From: a virus
Length of the DNA stretch: 60,139 bases
IMG/VR virus record: IMGVR_UViG_3300027733_000062
Coordinates: 1 to 60,139 of that record
Reading direction: 5' to 3' (one strand)
Part shown: positions 1 to 7,179 of the stretch, piece by piece
Position numbering within the stretch: position 1 is the stretch's first letter
Layout of the letters: each line of letters starts with the position of its first letter
Position numbers and translations under genes: made by a program
The notes under the pieces: generated by a model
Told to the model about the DNA's origin: nothing
Database searches by the model: none
The model's input: the letters and a program-made list of their open reading frames with translations, nothing else

Positions 1-325
1 GCGAGGGGACGTTGAATGTTGGCTTCGTATAATTGGATGTACCGGACTCACCAGCCTTGTATCTTTCCAATATGTATTCTTTGTATAGACTACCATCTAT
101 TTGCTCCAATAATTTACCGACACTTGTGCCGATGCCACAGTTTTTACAGGAATAGAAAAGGTTATTGCCTTTTTTATAGACATAACCTCTTGCTTTTAAA
201 ACATTCTTTTTTGAATCGCCACACAATGGGCAGGAGAAATTCCAAACATAATCCTGCTTACGCTTGAAATTGCGGAGACGGTGGGAAATCATACCCACAT
301 ACTTTTGGTCGATAACTAAACTCAT
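1..325 (-). CDS. gp61: DNA primase, T4 gp61-like, N-terminal zinc-finger part (runs off the window)
   Basis: This is a minus-strand reading frame opening at ATG 323-325 and still open at base 1, so only about 108 residues are visible. It begins MSLVIDQKYVG and holds two zinc-ligand pairs, CPLCGDS near residue 32 and CKNCG near residue 60. This is the DnaG/gp61-type zinc-binding domain that helps recognise priming sites. In T4-like phages gp61 works with the gp41 helicase, which lies at 30070-31467. No Shine-Dalgarno is visible. A TTGTTT-17-TACAAT promoter sits so close that the predicted mRNA begins ATTATG. The C-terminal catalytic part is outside the window. Confidence 0.88.
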   Translation of the reverse strand, partial: MSLVIDQKYVGMISHRLRNFKRKQDYVWNFSCPLCGDSKKNVLKARGYVYKKGNNLFYSCKNCGIGTSVGKLLEQIDGSLYKEYILERYKAGESGTSNYTKPTFNVPS

Positions 326-334
326 AATATACAC

Positions 335-363
335 ATTGTAACACAACCATCACAAAAAAACAA
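335..363 (-). promoter_or_regulatory. Sigma-70-like promoter of the primase gene
   Basis: On the minus strand, TTGTTT (358-363), a 17-nt spacer and TACAAT (335-340) preceded by TGT (extended -10). The predicted +1 is near 328, three bases before the ATG at 325, so the transcript would be nearly leaderless. The spacer contains GGTTGTGT, also found in the promoter at 46595. Confidence 0.6.
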
Positions 364-366
364 CTA

Positions 367-810
367 CTATCCGAAAACTTTACCTAATGATGCTAATATG
401 TTAACATGAGATAATAACCAGGCAAGAACAACTATACCACCTGCAGCTGCCCATTTCCATTCTAAAATCTTTTTCAATTCACTATCTTCTTTCTGATTAT
501 GCTCTGCGATATCGGTACGCAAAGACTTGATTTCATCCATAATTCGGCGCTCGGTCAATTCTATCTTATCGGATAGGTTTCTGTCAACCGTTGTGATTCG
601 TGAGTGAAGTTCTTTGATATCGGCCACCGTATCTTGTTTTTTCTTTTCCATGTCATCATAGATGTCATCAGACATTTTATTTTGGTTTTCCATCAATCTA
701 TCTATGACGGCATCCATTTTATTACAAAGTTGGGTCAGCATGGCAACCTGATTCTTTAATATGCCCACATCAACTTTGATTTCTATGCAATCTTGCTCAG
801 CAGAAGCCAT
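367..810 (-). CDS. Coiled-coil protein with C-terminal membrane anchor
   Basis: A 147-residue protein, not recognised by name. Residues about 5-115 are charged and helical with heptad-like spacing (NQNKMSDDIYDDMEKKKQD, ITTVDRNLSDKIELTERR), suggesting a long coiled coil. A hydrophobic stretch WAAAGGIVVLAWLLSHVNIL near residues 119-138 looks like one membrane span, with a short tail. Its start overlaps the stop of the small secreted protein upstream (TAATG), so the two are translationally coupled. It is the last gene of the membrane and lysis run. Role unknown; a membrane-tethered lysis or exclusion function is only a guess. Confidence 0.75.
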   Translation of the reverse strand: MASAEQDCIEIKVDVGILKNQVAMLTQLCNKMDAVIDRLMENQNKMSDDIYDDMEKKKQDTVADIKELHSRITTVDRNLSDKIELTERRIMDEIKSLRTDIAEHNQKEDSELKKILEWKWAAAGGIVVLAWLLSHVNILASLGKVFG

Positions 811-989
811 TATTTTTTCTTCTCTGGCACATTGGTACCTTCAAGTTTTTTATGAACTTTAATTTCTTTACACTTCTCAACTTCTTTACCCTTCACCATT
901 TCTTTATGGCAAACTTTTTTCTTTTCTGCTTCAGCATAGGATGCTAACGCAAATACAGCTAACATAGAGGCAATTAAAATCTTTTTCAT
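810..989 (-). CDS. Small secreted cationic protein with signal peptide
   Basis: A 59-residue gene. The product starts with a classic signal peptide (KK, then ILIASMLAVFALA, then a likely cleavage after ASYAEA). The mature part is short and lysine-rich with two cysteines (VCHKE and EKCKE) that could form a disulfide in the periplasm. AAGGA lies 7 nt before the ATG, a good ribosome-binding site. The stop overlaps the next ATG as TAATG. It sits among lysis and membrane genes, so a periplasmic role during lysis or superinfection is plausible but unproven. Confidence 0.72.
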   Translation of the reverse strand: MKKILIASMLAVFALASYAEAEKKKVCHKEMVKGKEVEKCKEIKVHKKLEGTNVPEKKK

Positions 990-999
990 ATATTAGTCC

Positions 1000-1416
1000 T
1001 TAGAGGGGAGGGAAGTCTTGGGGTGGTGGAGCAGTTTTTCCATTGACCATTGTGATGCCTGCTGGTGCTGGGGTCGGTACTGATAGTGTTGGTGCCGAAA
1101 AGCTAGGTGCTGAAGGCAGGCTTGATGGAATGGATGGCGGTGTTGCATTTGTAGCTGTTCCTGCAATTTTTTCTTGTGTTCTACCAAAAGCGGCAATACC
1201 TAATACGGCACCCATAGCAAGATGAAATAGTCCTGCACCTTGTAATGTCAATGGGTTCCATTGTGTGATTGGTTGTTTAGTGAATACTTGTGCCAAACTC
1301 CATACAACAGGAAATATAACCATGTCCATCATACAGACAACCATATACATCCAACCCATGGCAGGACGCCATTTCTTCTGCATCCAATCTTCGTCTTTTT
1401 TAACTTGTTCGGTCAT
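1000..1416 (-). CDS. Holin-like membrane protein
   Basis: A 138-residue protein with a charged N-terminus (DEDWMQKKWRPAMGW) leading into a hydrophobic segment YMVVCMMDMVIFPVVW (about 23-40). A second segment, GAGLFHLAMGAVLGIAAFG, lies near 61-79. The C-terminal 55 residues are Pro/Ser/Thr-rich and probably disordered. The WRPAMGWMYM-type N-terminus followed by two spans resembles phage holin families that accompany T4-like endolysins. It lies downstream of the GH19 endolysin in the same run. Holin function is inferred from topology and context, not from a decisive motif. Confidence 0.6.
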   Translation of the reverse strand: MTEQVKKDEDWMQKKWRPAMGWMYMVVCMMDMVIFPVVWSLAQVFTKQPITQWNPLTLQGAGLFHLAMGAVLGIAAFGRTQEKIAGTATNATPPSIPSSLPSAPSFSAPTLSVPTPAPAGITMVNGKTAPPPQDFPPL

Positions 1417-1417
1417 T

Positions 1418-1873
1418 TTATTTACCTGCTTTGTTCATACGCCATTCAAGGATAGCAATACGTTTATCTAATTCTGCTCTAGCTGCAGCTGAATCAGAAG
1501 CAACTTTAGCACGGCTTAATGAAGCTTCTTCTTTCATGGCCATCATATCTTTAGTTCTTTCTAAAGTCATGGCAGCTCGTGCAAGAGCAGCTTCTTCTTT
1601 AATTCTTTCCATTTCAATAGTAGTTCCTTGTGGAGGTATTGCTTTGTTTTCAGCATTTACCACCACATTGATTTTACTTTGAAGAATAGTGAGTTCATGG
1701 TTAGCGTTACTTAATGATGACATCAAATAAACAATACAACTAAACATGATAGGAATACCAGCAAAGGTCATTTTTTCAACCAACGCACCTTTACTACCTG
1801 ATGAAGTAGCTGTTTCTTCTAATTTACCAACTTTAGCATAAAGTTCATCTATATTTTGTTCTTGTGTTGACAT
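1418..1873 (-). CDS. Single-pass membrane protein with long coiled coil
   Basis: A 151-residue protein. A short N-terminal helix is followed by one hydrophobic segment near residues 37-53 (FAGIPIMFSCIVYLMSS). After this comes a long helical region rich in Ala, Glu, Arg and Lys (EAALARAAMTLERTKDMMAM). AAGGA lies 7 nt before the start, a good RBS. The stop is one base from the next start. No family recognised. It shares its layout of one span plus a coiled coil with the genes at 367 and 2633. Confidence 0.72.
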   Translation of the reverse strand: MSTQEQNIDELYAKVGKLEETATSSGSKGALVEKMTFAGIPIMFSCIVYLMSSLSNANHELTILQSKINVVVNAENKAIPPQGTTIEMERIKEEAALARAAMTLERTKDMMAMKEEASLSRAKVASDSAAARAELDKRIAILEWRMNKAGK

Positions 1874-1884
1874 TTTTTAATTCC

Positions 1885-2433
1885 TTATAATGTTATAGGC
1901 AACCATAACCAAAGGGCTTGGCTCATTAAGAGAGCACCAACAACACCAACACCAATACTTGCATTATACATTCTGTTGTTCACAGCCAAAATACTTGCAG
2001 TCAATAACACAATAGCAATCTGCAATAGACTACCAGCATATGTGTACCAAGGACTACGGGACTTAGCAACCGCACGGTCGGATTCTAACTTACGAGCTTT
2101 TGCCATTAATTCTTTTTTACCTTCGCCAGAAACCGGATCTGATTCATAGCGTTCAATCTTAGCCTTCAACTTTTCAATCTTTGCTTTATCATTACGAACA
2201 ATAGCATCATCAAGTGATTGCTCTGCTAATGTTTGTTTGATAGCTTTTGCTTGAAAGAAAGCCCATGTATTATTGGCATCAATAGTATTATTCAATACTT
2301 TTGAACTGTTACCACCACCCATAAGAGTGTTGATTGCCAACAATGCAGCTAACACGCAGATTACTAGACCTGCTTTGTCTTTAATTTGTGCTTCCCGTTC
2401 TGAACGGGATAGTGGTTTGTTTTCTGTTGCCAT
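1885..2433 (-). CDS. DUF4337-like membrane protein
   Basis: A 182-residue protein. It has an N-terminal span near residues 22-38 (AGLVICVLAALLAINTL), a central helical region with NNTWAFFQAKAIKQTLAEQ, and two C-terminal spans around 135-180. The N-span, NNTWAFFQAKxxK motif, helical linker and paired C-terminal spans match my memory of the DUF4337 family, found in proteobacteria and aquatic phages. Function is unknown in the family. It probably acts in the host inner membrane. Family assignment is from memory of the pattern, not from a search. Confidence 0.6.
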   Translation of the reverse strand: MATENKPLSRSEREAQIKDKAGLVICVLAALLAINTLMGGGNSSKVLNNTIDANNTWAFFQAKAIKQTLAEQSLDDAIVRNDKAKIEKLKAKIERYESDPVSGEGKKELMAKARKLESDRAVAKSRSPWYTYAGSLLQIAIVLLTASILAVNNRMYNASIGVGVVGALLMSQALWLWLPITL

Positions 2434-2438
2434 ATGTT

Positions 2439-2528
2439 TTAATTTATTTTTGCTATTGCTTCTAATACTACAATACCTAAAGAACCTATAATTACTAGTG
2501 TAAAAATTATTTGTGCTAATTTATTCAT
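2439..2528 (-). CDS. 29-residue single-span membrane peptide
   Basis: A very short gene with an excellent ribosome-binding site (GAGG, 5 nt before the ATG). It encodes MNKLAQIIFTLVIIGSLG followed by VVLEAIAKIN, essentially one transmembrane helix with a charged end. The good RBS, tight fit between neighbours and pure membrane-helix composition argue that it is real. Such mini-proteins occur near phage lysis genes. No specific role can be assigned. Confidence 0.6.
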   Translation of the reverse strand: MNKLAQIIFTLVIIGSLGIVVLEAIAKIN

Positions 2529-2546
2529 AACATCCTCACTTTCAGT

Positions 2547-2636
2547 TTATTTAAATACTGCTCCCGATTCTACTATCATTAATGTTAAACAAAGAATAAG
2601 AACGGCCACAAATATAAATGGTTGCGGTCCCTTCAT
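2547..2636 (-). CDS. 29-residue single-span membrane peptide, second copy type
   Basis: A short gene whose ATG overlaps the stop of the upstream gene as ATGA, implying translational coupling. It encodes MKGPQPFIFVAVLILCLTL followed by MIVESGAVFK, one membrane helix. It is not obviously homologous to its neighbour at 2439, but has the same length and design. The pair sits between two larger membrane proteins. Confidence 0.58.
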   Translation of the reverse strand: MKGPQPFIFVAVLILCLTLMIVESGAVFK

Positions 2637-3076
2637 ATCTTATACAATTTAAAAAAATATGTTACTAATGCTGCAGCAGTCATACACCACCAAAAAACTT
2701 GAATTTGTTTTTGGCGGTCATAATCTATTAATTTGTTTTCTGCTTCTGCTTCTTTTTGTAATTTAGACTTTACTGCTTCTACTTCGGCCCAAGCATTTTT
2801 TCCATGCTTGCGTATAGTATCTTGTTTGAGTTTTTCTAACTCTCGTTGATGTGCTTTCTCTTGTTCGTATTTTTCAACAGCACGGACTTCCAACATAGTG
2901 GCTCGTCTTTCTTCTGCCAATTTGGCCTGAATTCGTGCTTTGTGTTGTTGCTGAATGGCTTTTTCCATATCAGCTTGCTGATCCATAACAACTGAACCAA
3001 GTTGTTTACCAGCTTGTTGAGCACCCTTTAAGGTTGCTGCTGCACCTTGAGCGCCAGAGAGGATTGGATCAGCCAT
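2633..3076 (-). CDS. Coiled-coil protein with C-terminal membrane span
   Basis: A 147-residue protein. The N-terminus (MADPILSGAQGAAATLKGAQ) is Ala/Gly-rich. Residues about 35-120 are strongly charged and helical. The C-terminus has a hydrophobic segment VFWWCMTAAALVTYFF near 127-142 with a short basic tail. The layout mirrors the 256-residue protein at 3799, whose C-terminal span also starts with a WW pair. A CATAAATA late-promoter-like element lies about 60 nt upstream. Function unknown. Confidence 0.72.
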   Translation of the reverse strand: MADPILSGAQGAAATLKGAQQAGKQLGSVVMDQQADMEKAIQQQHKARIQAKLAEERRATMLEVRAVEKYEQEKAHQRELEKLKQDTIRKHGKNAWAEVEAVKSKLQKEAEAENKLIDYDRQKQIQVFWWCMTAAALVTYFFKLYKI

Positions 3077-3140
3077 TTATCTATACCATTTATTAACCAA
3101 ATACTAAACAATAATAAAGATAAATTCAAATCAGTTGATG

Positions 3141-3148
3141 TATTTATG
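3141..3148 (-). promoter_or_regulatory. Late-promoter-like element CATAAATA
   Basis: CATAAATA on the minus strand differs by one base from the T4 late consensus TATAAATA recognised through gp55, which this phage encodes. It lies just after the endolysin stop and about 65 nt before the gene starting at 3076. Confidence 0.4.
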
Positions 3149-3159
3149 CCAAAAGAGAG

Positions 3160-3774
3160 TTACGCTTGAAGAATATGCATGGCATGGTCATAATGTTTAA
3201 TTCTATCTTCAAGTCCAATGGTACCACCATTGATACGCTTAGTTAATGTTAAGATGTCGCCTTTGTCAGCCCATTGATTTAGATTGTTTGATTCCCAAAA
3301 CCAACAGGCAGATTGAGCTGCACCTTCAAATGTTGACAAGTAATCAGGCACATCTTCAACATTCATTTCTAAACTATCAGCAAATGCTTGATAGTTACTC
3401 TTACCTGTCAGTTGAATAAGTCCACGACCACAATAACGAAAACCGTCACCTGAAGCCTCATCGCCATTTCCCATGCGACTTGCATACACACGATTAGCAA
3501 TCATTTCTGGTTTACCAGCAAATGCATTGGCCAATTCATCAGTAGGAAAATACTTTGGAAATATCTTGCGTAGTGTTACTGCACGATAGTTTAAATTTTC
3601 TTTTAGTGCTACAAAACCACCACTTTCATGTGAGCATTGTGCAACAAAGGCAGCAATACGCTGAGGAGTATTAATGTCATAGTCCGGTAACAATTGTGAT
3701 AGTGCGTGATGCCAATGATCCACATATGGGTTCTTTGGTAATAGTTGTTTTAATTGGTCTAAAGTTAGTTCCAT
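3160..3774 (-). CDS. GH19 chitinase-like endolysin
   Basis: A 204-residue single-domain protein matching the glycoside hydrolase 19 (class I chitinase-like) lysozyme family used by many Gram-negative phages to cut peptidoglycan. The likely catalytic acids are E50 in HESGGF and E59 in LKENLNY. Other family hallmarks are YASRMGNGD, FRYCGRGLIQLTGKSNY and WFWESNNLN, followed by TKRINGG. There is no signal peptide, so export through a holin is expected. AAGGA precedes the ATG by 7 nt. A GATAAATA late-type element lies 22 nt upstream, as expected for a lysis gene. Confidence 0.92.
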   Translation of the reverse strand: MELTLDQLKQLLPKNPYVDHWHHALSQLLPDYDINTPQRIAAFVAQCSHESGGFVALKENLNYRAVTLRKIFPKYFPTDELANAFAGKPEMIANRVYASRMGNGDEASGDGFRYCGRGLIQLTGKSNYQAFADSLEMNVEDVPDYLSTFEGAAQSACWFWESNNLNQWADKGDILTLTKRINGGTIGLEDRIKHYDHAMHILQA

Positions 3775-3795
3775 GTTTTTTCCTTAATGATGCTT

Positions 3796-3803
3796 TATTT
3801 ATC
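3796..3803 (-). promoter_or_regulatory. Late-promoter-like element GATAAATA for the endolysin
   Basis: GATAAATA on the minus strand is one base from the T4 late consensus. The predicted start near 3790 would give a 16-nt leader containing the AAGGA ribosome-binding site of the endolysin. Confidence 0.45.
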
Positions 3804-4569
3804 TTCCAACATAGTGTTTAGGTTGTGCTTCCAGCCTTCTTTGTTTTTCAGTTTTAGGAAACCATTCAGTCCCTAACTGTGGATATTTTTCTATTCTATC
3901 TTGTACCACAAACCACATTATAATAAAAGTAAAAACAATTATTGACACAAAAATACCAAACCACCAAATAGCAGTTTTAACTTTTTTTACAAATTTAGCG
4001 TGCTCAATTTCATGTTTGTGGTTTATTTCAATTTGTTTCTTTAATGCAACAGATTGTCTTGCATTTAATATTTGAGAAGTTTGTTGAACTTCGGTCCACA
4101 AGGCACCTAATTCTTTAGGGCTTTGATATATCATCAACTCACGCAAATCAATTTCCATTTGCTCAAGTTTTTTCTTCATCAATACTCTTTGTAGAGCACG
4201 ATTACCTACTGAAGATTCACCAGTATATAATTGATAAGACCTTCTTTCTTCTGCCTCAAATACTGCTATGCATTTTGCTTGATTGTCAAAGAATGTACCA
4301 AGATGTTGACCCAATTCAAAGTAAACATCACCAGAATCTTTTTTGTTTAATTCTTTTACTCTGGCTTTTTCTTCATTTAGTTGTTTAACTGCTGCCGGTG
4401 TAGGTGTTTTACCTTTAGCTGCATATGCACCATGGAATTGCTCATCAAGGTCTTTGAGAACATCCTTAATATCACCAGCTGCACCCTTAATGTCCTTGTA
4501 TAGCTTACATCCTGCCTTGATAGCAGATACAGCACCATTAGCAAGAGCAAATAATGTTATTGGATCCAT
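3799..4569 (-). CDS. Helical protein with C-terminal membrane span
   Basis: A 256-residue protein. Residues 1-50 are mildly hydrophobic (MDPITLFALANGAVSAIKAG), and the centre is charged and helical. One clear membrane span, WWFGIFVSIIVFTFIIMWFVV, lies near residues 203-223, followed by a basic tail. The TTGACA at 4587-4592 with a poor -10 upstream is not convincing as a promoter. I do not recognise a family. Its position between a LamG-like protein and the endolysin suggests late expression. The role could be structural or membrane-associated. Confidence 0.72.
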   Translation of the reverse strand: MDPITLFALANGAVSAIKAGCKLYKDIKGAAGDIKDVLKDLDEQFHGAYAAKGKTPTPAAVKQLNEEKARVKELNKKDSGDVYFELGQHLGTFFDNQAKCIAVFEAEERRSYQLYTGESSVGNRALQRVLMKKKLEQMEIDLRELMIYQSPKELGALWTEVQQTSQILNARQSVALKKQIEINHKHEIEHAKFVKKVKTAIWWFGIFVSIIVFTFIIMWFVVQDRIEKYPQLGTEWFPKTEKQRRLEAQPKHYVGR

Positions 4570-4674
4570 TGTTGGTTAAATTTAGGTTACTGTCAAAAAA
4601 CCATAAATTAACCATAACAATGAAAAACACTTTGAACTACAAATTATTTAGAATGGATTTAATGTATTACTTGT

Positions 4675-5412
4675 TTATAAACCGTAAATAGATTTTGTAT
4701 TATTAAAGTTTGTTGTTATCTCATCAGAAATTAATGTTGTGCTGTATATTGCGGCCTGTGAAATATTACCTTTAAATGCTCTACCAGAAGTGCTAGATGG
4801 TTCAACACCAACATAAAAACTAAGTCCAGATAAAGTTGACGAGTGACTAGATGTATTTGTTGCTGTTGTTATTCCACTAGATTGACACAAGTAAGCAGTT
4901 GCAGTAGTAGAGTTAACAGTTATAGCAATCATTGACCAAGCATTATTTGGTGCAGATAAACCAGAGTTCCATCCATATGTTGCACCATTATCGTTCCAAT
5001 GATACCCAACAGAATTGCTTGTATAAAAATTCATACCAGTTGCATAAGCAGTTGCACCGCCGTAACCATTTCTATTAAAAATAACACCAGTATATTGTGA
5101 TTGCGTTTGTGTTGGATATACCCAAGCAATAAATGTTGCGGCCGTCAAAGCACTATTAATTACACCTGTTGATGCATATTTACCTACAGCAAAAGTAAAA
5201 TATCCTGGACTTGCTGTATATGTTGGACTACCAACTAATGTTCCATTATCTGCGTTACCACTTAAATCATTCCAAGCAGTACCGGAACCAGAATAACTGG
5301 AACTATTTGTTGCATTTAAATATAATAACAAATTGGTTGTGCTAAATCCAGAAACAGGAATTGGCACTATTCCAATACCTGAACCAATTGTGATGCCTGA
5401 ACCAATAATCAT
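4675..5412 (-). CDS. LamG/concanavalin-A-like domain protein, possible adhesin
   Basis: A 245-residue protein. A Gly/Ile-rich N-terminus (MIIGSGITIGSGIGIVPIPV) precedes a Ser/Thr/Asn/Gly-rich beta region. That region reads NLLLYLNATNSSSY, then WNDLSGNADNGTLVGSPTY, then TFIAWVYPTQ, then YVGVEPSSTSGRAFKGNIS and a final IYSTTLISDEI. This order is typical of LamG/concanavalin-like lectin sandwiches. Such domains in phage structural proteins often bind polysaccharide. Fibre or capsid decoration is likely but the exact role is not visible. The start lies two bases past the upstream stop. Confidence 0.7.
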   Translation of the reverse strand: MIIGSGITIGSGIGIVPIPVSGFSTTNLLLYLNATNSSSYSGSGTAWNDLSGNADNGTLVGSPTYTASPGYFTFAVGKYASTGVINSALTAATFIAWVYPTQTQSQYTGVIFNRNGYGGATAYATGMNFYTSNSVGYHWNDNGATYGWNSGLSAPNNAWSMIAITVNSTTATAYLCQSSGITTATNTSSHSSTLSGLSFYVGVEPSSTSGRAFKGNISQAAIYSTTLISDEITTNFNNTKSIYGL

Positions 5413-5413
5413 A

Positions 5414-5626
5414 TTATAGGGGAATGTTACTTGCTACTTGAAGAACAGCAAGAATGTAAGCACGATACTCTTGGTCTTTTTCAAAATCAGAAGCATCATC
5501 TGCAATTTGTTGAACAATTTTTAAATCTTCACAAAGTTCTTTAAATTCAGATGGTGATAATTCACCTGCAAGATACTGGTCATGCAAATCATTTGCTTGA
5601 GCTGCAATATTTACTAATGCGGTCAT
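5414..5626 (-). CDS. Small conserved-type phage protein
   Basis: A 70-residue acidic helical protein with no membrane segment (LSPSEFKELCEDLKIVQQ). Its start overlaps the stop of the lipoprotein gene by ATGA. I do not recognise a function. Small acidic proteins of this sort are common next to tail and lysis genes in T4-like phages. Confidence 0.65.
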   Translation of the reverse strand: MTALVNIAAQANDLHDQYLAGELSPSEFKELCEDLKIVQQIADDASDFEKDQEYRAYILAVLQVASNIPL

Positions 5627-5979
5627 CTTGGTTTGCTCCCAACAACTCGTTGAATTTCTTCAGCCGATTTGGCGATTGTGTTTAGTTTAGCCTTGCAATA
5701 TGCAGGACTTGGATTTTCTCTTTTATGTAGTTCATCAACAATGGTGTATAACTGATTTGTCAGACCAATCGTGGCATCGTTGCGTGGTATATACTGTGCA
5801 AAGTTCTTTAGTTCTAATGTAGTATTATACAGGCTTTTTACACTTTCACTAGAGCAATCACCTACAATCGCCTGTGTTCTTACTTTGTTTACTAATGAGT
5901 ATTCTGTGCTATCGTAACTTGCCATCCATAAGGCACAACCAGATAGTAATGTAACTGATAAGACTATTAATCTTTTCAT
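5623..5979 (-). CDS. Putative lipoprotein beside the spanins
   Basis: A 118-residue protein beginning with a lipoprotein signal (MKRLIVLSVTLLSGCALW). LSGC is the lipobox and C15 the predicted lipidated residue, followed by a mostly helical periplasmic domain with two more cysteines. It overlaps the o-spanin-like gene by ATGA. A second lipoprotein directly after a spanin pair is unusual. It could be an alternative o-spanin, a spanin regulator or a superinfection-exclusion lipoprotein. Confidence 0.7.
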   Translation of the reverse strand: MKRLIVLSVTLLSGCALWMASYDSTEYSLVNKVRTQAIVGDCSSESVKSLYNTTLELKNFAQYIPRNDATIGLTNQLYTIVDELHKRENPSPAYCKAKLNTIAKSAEEIQRVVGSKPR

Positions 5980-6275
5980 TTTACACCCTCATAGATTTTC
6001 TTTTGGGAATTATACCACTCTTGCCAAGCTTCATACTTACTCTTTATCTGATAGTATGTACCAAAATTCTCATTGGCATTTTCTATCAAATCAGTTAAAG
6101 TTTTTTTATCTTCTGGTAGTGGTTTGAGATTACTTGCCGGTTGCAGTAGAGTTGCTGGTGCTTCTGGCCAAGGCATTTTGACTGGCGCTGTTGTAGAGCA
6201 ACCAGGCAGTGTCAGACAACTTACACTCAGCGTTGATACTATCACGATTTTCTTCAATAATTTGTCGATTAGCAT
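5976..6275 (-). CDS. o-spanin-like outer-membrane lipoprotein (Rz1 type)
   Basis: A 99-residue protein with a hydrophobic leader and the lipobox LPGC (CLTLPGCSTT), giving a lipidated cysteine near residue 26. A proline-rich stretch follows (APVKMPWPEAPATLLQP), as in Rz1 proteins, then a helical C-terminus. The first 146 nt lie out of frame inside the 3' end of the upstream i-spanin-like gene, the classic overlapping Rz/Rz1 arrangement. Together the pair would bridge inner and outer membranes and fuse them at lysis. Topology and overlap, not sequence identity, support this. Confidence 0.72.
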   Translation of the reverse strand: MLIDKLLKKIVIVSTLSVSCLTLPGCSTTAPVKMPWPEAPATLLQPASNLKPLPEDKKTLTDLIENANENFGTYYQIKSKYEAWQEWYNSQKKIYEGVK

Positions 6276-6609
6276 TTACATTATCCTTAATAGTCTTAAC
6301 TTTCTCAACTACTTTCTGTTCAATTTTAACATTAGTTTCTTTTGATTGTTGTTGTGCAACTTCTATTTTAGCTTGCAATTCAGCAACTTTCTCACGCCAT
6401 GCTAACTCTGTTTGTAAACCGCCTTCAAGAAATAGACCGACAACAAATAAAATATTGGAGACAATCTTAATTAAAACACCATATTGATTAACAAATGGAA
6501 TTTTACTTAAAAATGCTCCTACAATAATACCAATTAAGCCCACACTAAAAATAATGTGAACAAAATAACTAACGAACCAATCAGGAATAAATGATAAAAG
6601 AAACCACAT
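6130..6609 (-). CDS. i-spanin-like inner-membrane protein (Rz type)
   Basis: A 159-residue protein with two hydrophobic N-terminal segments (about residues 1-32 and 40-66). A periplasmic-type coiled coil follows (LAWREKVAELQAKIEVAQQQ, then VVEKVKTIKDNVNANRQIIE). Membrane anchor plus coiled coil is the i-spanin plan, though classical Rz has one span rather than two. The o-spanin-like gene overlaps its 3' end in another frame. It starts in a TAATG overlap with the small gene upstream. Confidence 0.68.
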   Translation of the reverse strand: MWFLLSFIPDWFVSYFVHIIFSVGLIGIIVGAFLSKIPFVNQYGVLIKIVSNILFVVGLFLEGGLQTELAWREKVAELQAKIEVAQQQSKETNVKIEQKVVEKVKTIKDNVNANRQIIEENRDSINAECKLSDTAWLLYNSASQNALARSTSNSTATGK

Positions 6610-6788
6610 TAGTATGCAGGATCCTTTCTCTTAAAAAATGATTTGAACGGCATAGGCTTCTTACGCTTGCCAACACCTGGCTCGCCTTTTGGTCCCACAC
6701 CAATGCCTGCGACTTCACCGCCACCTGCATTATTGACTGGTGTACCACCAACCATTCCAACTCCATCTTCTTTCAACTTCTTTTTCAT
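6609..6788 (-). CDS. Small Gly-rich phage protein
   Basis: A 59-residue protein starting in an ATGA overlap with the upstream gene and ending in a TAATG overlap with the spanin gene. It reads MKKKLKEDGVGMVGGTPVNN, then a Gly-rich middle with GVGPKGEPG, then a basic end KKPMPFKSFFKRKDPAY. The VNNxGGG...KRKDP pattern resembles short conserved proteins of marine T4-like phages. Tight coupling on both sides supports a real gene. Function unknown. Confidence 0.72.
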   Translation of the reverse strand: MKKKLKEDGVGMVGGTPVNNAGGGEVAGIGVGPKGEPGVGKRKKPMPFKSFFKRKDPAY

Positions 6789-7177
6789 TTAAATTCTCTT
6801 AATGTGTTCGCTACTTTGGTATCAACGGGAATATCCGAAGATAATATATCTTGACCTCTGATACCCTTAACTCTCTCAGGCATACAACTTAAAAATACCA
6901 AATAAGTTTTCAAAGCAGGATAATCCTCTTTGGCAATCTTATAGAACAGTAGTCTGGTCGCAGCTTCAACACCAAATACATTATACAATACAACTAGGTG
7001 ATTTAATATCAATCGTTCTTTAACTTCATTTACCTTTCGGTATCTAAAGAAAAGTCTTTTTAGATAGTTAAATCTTTTCATGTCCTCTTTAAATTCAGAC
7101 ATAATGCAGTTTGGTTTATCGTAAACTTTAGCTGCGTATAACATTATATTCTCATTACTCAAATCATCGAAGGACAT
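6785..7177 (-). CDS. Conserved T4-like phage protein (FKEDMKRFxYLKRLF family)
   Basis: A 130-residue helical, basic protein. The central block EFKEDMKRFNYLKRLFFRYRK followed by LKxRLILNHLVVLYNVFGVEA is a pattern I recall as highly conserved in marine and freshwater T4-like phages, in the structural gene neighbourhood. No enzymatic motif and no membrane span are visible. It may be a virion or assembly component. It lies in a coupled run between the structural gene at 7550 and the lysis genes. Confidence 0.72.
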   Translation of the reverse strand: MSFDDLSNENIMLYAAKVYDKPNCIMSEFKEDMKRFNYLKRLFFRYRKVNEVKERLILNHLVVLYNVFGVEAATRLLFYKIAKEDYPALKTYLVFLSCMPERVKGIRGQDILSSDIPVDTKVANTLREFK

Positions 7178-7179
7178 TA

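Noticed and set aside
16-267. Plus-strand ORF of 83 codons at the left edge
   Set aside because: It is antisense to the zinc-finger primase frame, which has clear CxxC motifs.
993-1196. Minus-strand ORF rich in His and Gln
   Set aside because: It overlaps the holin-like gene in another frame, has low-complexity composition and no RBS.
6581-6766. 61-codon minus-strand ORF
   Set aside because: The coupled 59-residue frame at 6609-6788 fits ATGA and TAATG junctions; this one does not.
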